Origin: Campylobacteraceae bacterium
Lineage (GTDB): Bacteria > Campylobacterota > Campylobacteria > Campylobacterales > Sulfurospirillaceae
Direction: 5' to 3'
DNA length: 7,964 nucleotides
NCBI GenBank assembly: GCA_027011025.1
Contig: JALVAU010000245.1
Location: 1 to 7,964 of the forward strand
Shown: positions 6,702 to 7,964 of the stretch, piece by piece
How the letters are laid out: every line of letters begins with the position of its first letter
How positions within the stretch are numbered: position 1 is the first letter of the stretch
Program-made: the position numbers and the translations under genes
Notes under the pieces: model-generated
Database searches by the model: none
Told to the model about the DNA's origin: nothing
What the model saw: only the letters and a program-made list of their open reading frames with translations

Positions 6702-6875
6702 ATGCTTATGCTACTCCCTTTTTTTCTTATTATCTTGATTATAGTTGCTATAAATAATATATATTACAGTGATGTAAAACCGACCAATATAAAAAATACC
6801 AAGCAGATAAGCAAAAAACTAGATAAACAAAACAGTGCACAAAATTATATAGATAAATATATCAAAGAAAAATGA
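6702..6875 (+). CDS. Small single-helix membrane protein (57 residues), unknown function
   Basis: A short open frame runs from ATG at 6702 to TGA at 6873-6875. The product starts with a strongly hydrophobic helix (MLMLLPFFLIILIIVAI, residues 1-17). A polar, lysine- and asparagine-rich tail follows (YYSDVKPTNIKNTKQISKKLDKQ..DKYIKEK), the shape of a bitopic or anchored protein. AAGG at 6690-6693, inside the end of flgG, lies eight bases before the start. The stop overlaps the azlC start (ATGA at 6872-6875). These junctions on both sides, more than its length, argue that it is translated. ATG at 6708 is an alternative start. I recognise no family; being a real gene is likely but unproven. Confidence 0.7.
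   Translation: MLMLLPFFLIILIIVAINNIYYSDVKPTNIKNTKQISKKLDKQNSAQNYIDKYIKEK
6746..6754 (+). promoter_or_regulatory. Possible internal extended -10 promoter ahead of azlC
   Basis: TGCTATAAA resembles an extended -10 (TGnTATAAT) with T-rich sequence upstream (6717-6731). It could give the exporter genes a sigma-70 transcript separate from the flagellar one. In such AT-rich DNA chance matches are common. Confidence 0.25.
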
Positions 6876-7546
6876 AATTTTTTTCTATATTTAAGCTCAC
6901 CATTCCTGTACTTATGGGCTATATACCTCTTGGTATGGCATTTGGACTTCTGCTCTCTAAATTGATGATTCCTTGGTACTATGCTTTTTTTATGTCCACT
7001 TTTATATTTGCAGGAAGTGGTCAGTTTCTCGCGTTGACACTTTTTGCTTCACAAGCAACAATACTTGAGATTGGAATAGCCACTTTTTTGCTAAATCTAA
7101 GACATACATTTTATGGACTATCTATGGTTAGTACATTTCAAAAATTTTCATGGAGAAAAAATTATCTCATTTTTGGTTTGACAGATGAGACCTTTGCACT
7201 TCTTAAGACAAGTGAGATAGGTGAAAAAGATAGAGAAAAGGTATATTTGATTATCACTGCCTTAAATCAAAGTTATTGGATAACAGGGAGTGTCATAGGA
7301 GCACTACTAGGAAACATACTGCCATTTAACTATAAAGGCATAGAGTTTTCGCTGACAGCACTTTTTGTTGTACTATCAATTGATCTATACAAAAAAAGCA
7401 AACTTCATAAACCGTTTTTAATAGCAGTCGTGATAGGATTAGTAGGTATGCTAGGCTTTCCTAGTGACAAAATGCTCATACTATCACTATCATTAGCCGC
7501 TACCGTTTTAATACTCTTTAGGGGAAATCTTGAAAATGCAAAGTAG
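6872..7546 (+). CDS. azlC: AzlC-family branched-chain amino acid exporter, large subunit
   Basis: This inner-membrane protein works with AzlD to export branched-chain amino acids (the AzlCD/YgaZH or LIV-E type). Its 224 residues are hydrophobic throughout. Family features are the N-terminal PVLMGYIPLGMAFGLLL (13-29), FIFAGSGQFLALTLF (45-59) and FLLNLRHTFYGLSMV (72-86), followed by LTDETFAL (103-110). The AGSGQF and LNLRH segments are the most characteristic. Its start overlaps the stop of the small membrane protein (ATGA) and has no good ribosome binding site of its own, which suggests coupled translation. It overlaps azlD at its end. The exact substrate cannot be read from sequence; methionine or other neutral amino acids are possible. 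Confidence 0.92.
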   Translation: MKFFSIFKLTIPVLMGYIPLGMAFGLLLSKLMIPWYYAFFMSTFIFAGSGQFLALTLFASQATILEIGIATFLLNLRHTFYGLSMVSTFQKFSWRKNYLIFGLTDETFALLKTSEIGEKDREKVYLIITALNQSYWITGSVIGALLGNILPFNYKGIEFSLTALFVVLSIDLYKKSKLHKPFLIAVVIGLVGMLGFPSDKMLILSLSLAATVLILFRGNLENAK

Positions 7547-7862
7547 TTATCTTATAGCAGGCATTATAATCGCAGCAATTGCTACATATCTAACTAGAGT
7601 CATACCATTTGTCTTTTTTGCAAAAAGAGAGCCATCTCCTCTTATCAGATATATAGAGTGGAATATGCCGTTGATGATTATGGTTATATTGGTCTTTTAT
7701 GCACTTAAAGATGTAAAATGGAACGAGTATCCATTTGGTATAGCAGAAATTATAGGAGTATTGATAGCCATCTTTATACATGTAAAGTTTAATAATGCAC
7801 TCCTTAGTATAATAATCTCAACTATTACATATATGTTCTTAATCCAAAAAGTTTTTATCTAG
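7530..7862 (+). CDS. azlD: AzlD-family branched-chain amino acid exporter, small subunit
   Basis: This is the small membrane partner of AzlC. The protein has about 110 residues with four likely helices and carries the family's ATYLTRVIPFVFF motif (18-30) and an NMPLMIMVILVFYAL helix (45-59). Two starts are possible. TTG at 7530 has AGGGG (7520-7524) five bases upstream, and ATG at 7536 has the same site eleven bases upstream. Spacing favours TTG slightly, codon preference favours ATG, and the difference is only two residues. Either way it overlaps the end of azlC by 11-17 bases, so the two subunits are made together. Confidence 0.9.
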   Translation: MKMQSSYLIAGIIIAAIATYLTRVIPFVFFAKREPSPLIRYIEWNMPLMIMVILVFYALKDVKWNEYPFGIAEIIGVLIAIFIHVKFNNALLSIIISTITYMFLIQKVFI

Positions 7863-7873
7863 TACATTTAAGA

Positions 7874-7879
7874 TATAAT
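7874..7879 (+). promoter_or_regulatory. Probable sigma-70 -10 box for the next gene
   Basis: A perfect TATAAT (context TTAAGATATAATAAGC) lies 11 bases after the azlD stop. No strong -35 is visible, only GTTTTTATC upstream, as is usual in this phylum. The leader to GTG at 7916 would be about 30 bases. Confidence 0.6.
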
Positions 7880-7915
7880 AAGCTTCTCTTAAAAACTTTA
7901 TTTAAAGGAGCATAA

Positions 7916-7964
7916 GTGGAGTTAAACCCTTTTGAAATTATAATTATTGTATCCGCCATACTTG
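7916..7964 (+). CDS. Start of a protein gene with a hydrophobic N-terminus, cut by the window end
   Basis: AAAGGAG at 7904-7910 is the strongest ribosome binding site in the window's right end and is followed five bases later by GTG. Sixteen codons are visible, MELNPFEIIIIVSAIL, a short polar start running into a membrane helix. The beginning resembles small polytopic proteins such as the CvpA family, but 16 residues are too few to name it. Its own TATAAT box suggests a separate transcription unit from azlCD. Confidence 0.7.
   Translation, partial: MELNPFEIIIIVSAIL

Noticed and set aside
7590..7781. Minus-strand open frame opposite azlD
   Set aside because: Tyr/Lys/Trp-rich composition typical of an antisense reading of a membrane protein; no start signal.

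Overview
The window looks like part of a Campylobacterota (epsilonproteobacterial) chromosome, probably a Sulfurimonas-like or related AT-rich member. The evidence is the low-GC base composition, the RpoD sequence with a long variable insert, two FlgG-family rod proteins in tandem beginning MQSGYYDVTGGM and MVRSLYTAATGM, a sigma-54-type promoter in front of the rod genes, and GTG/TTG starts with AAGG-type ribosome binding sites. The genus is an inference; no search was run.

Layout. Positions 1-265 hold no gene but a dense foldback element with matching ends, nested hairpins and competing pairings. It is followed closely by a plus-strand operon: hemL (295-1581, tetrapyrrole synthesis), an AtpZ/AtpI-like two-helix membrane protein (1578-1895) and an unrecognised four-helix membrane protein (best start 1888, end 2376). 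These three genes overlap by a few bases each and are probably translationally coupled. Converging on them from the minus strand are rpoD (4909 to 3092, housekeeping sigma factor) and, 11 bases downstream of it, a PAS-like protein of unknown role (3080 to 2391).

The 179-bp gap 4910-5088 is a divergent control region. It carries a TATAAT -10 box pointing at rpoD and a sigma-54 promoter (TTGGAAC-N5-TTGCT) pointing at the rod genes. The rightward operon contains a FlgF/FlgG2-type rod protein (5089-5892), FlgG (5908-6696), a 57-residue one-helix membrane protein (6702-6875), and azlC and azlD (6872-7862), the two subunits of a branched-chain amino acid exporter. From flgG onward the genes are separated by 5 bases or overlap, so the flagellar promoter probably reads into the exporter genes. 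A new promoter and the first 16 codons of another gene (GTG at 7916) end the window.

Most of the window is ordinary conserved housekeeping and flagellar content. The part least explained by known gene families is the 1-265 foldback element. Next come the PAS-like partner of rpoD and the small membrane protein joining the flagellar and exporter genes.
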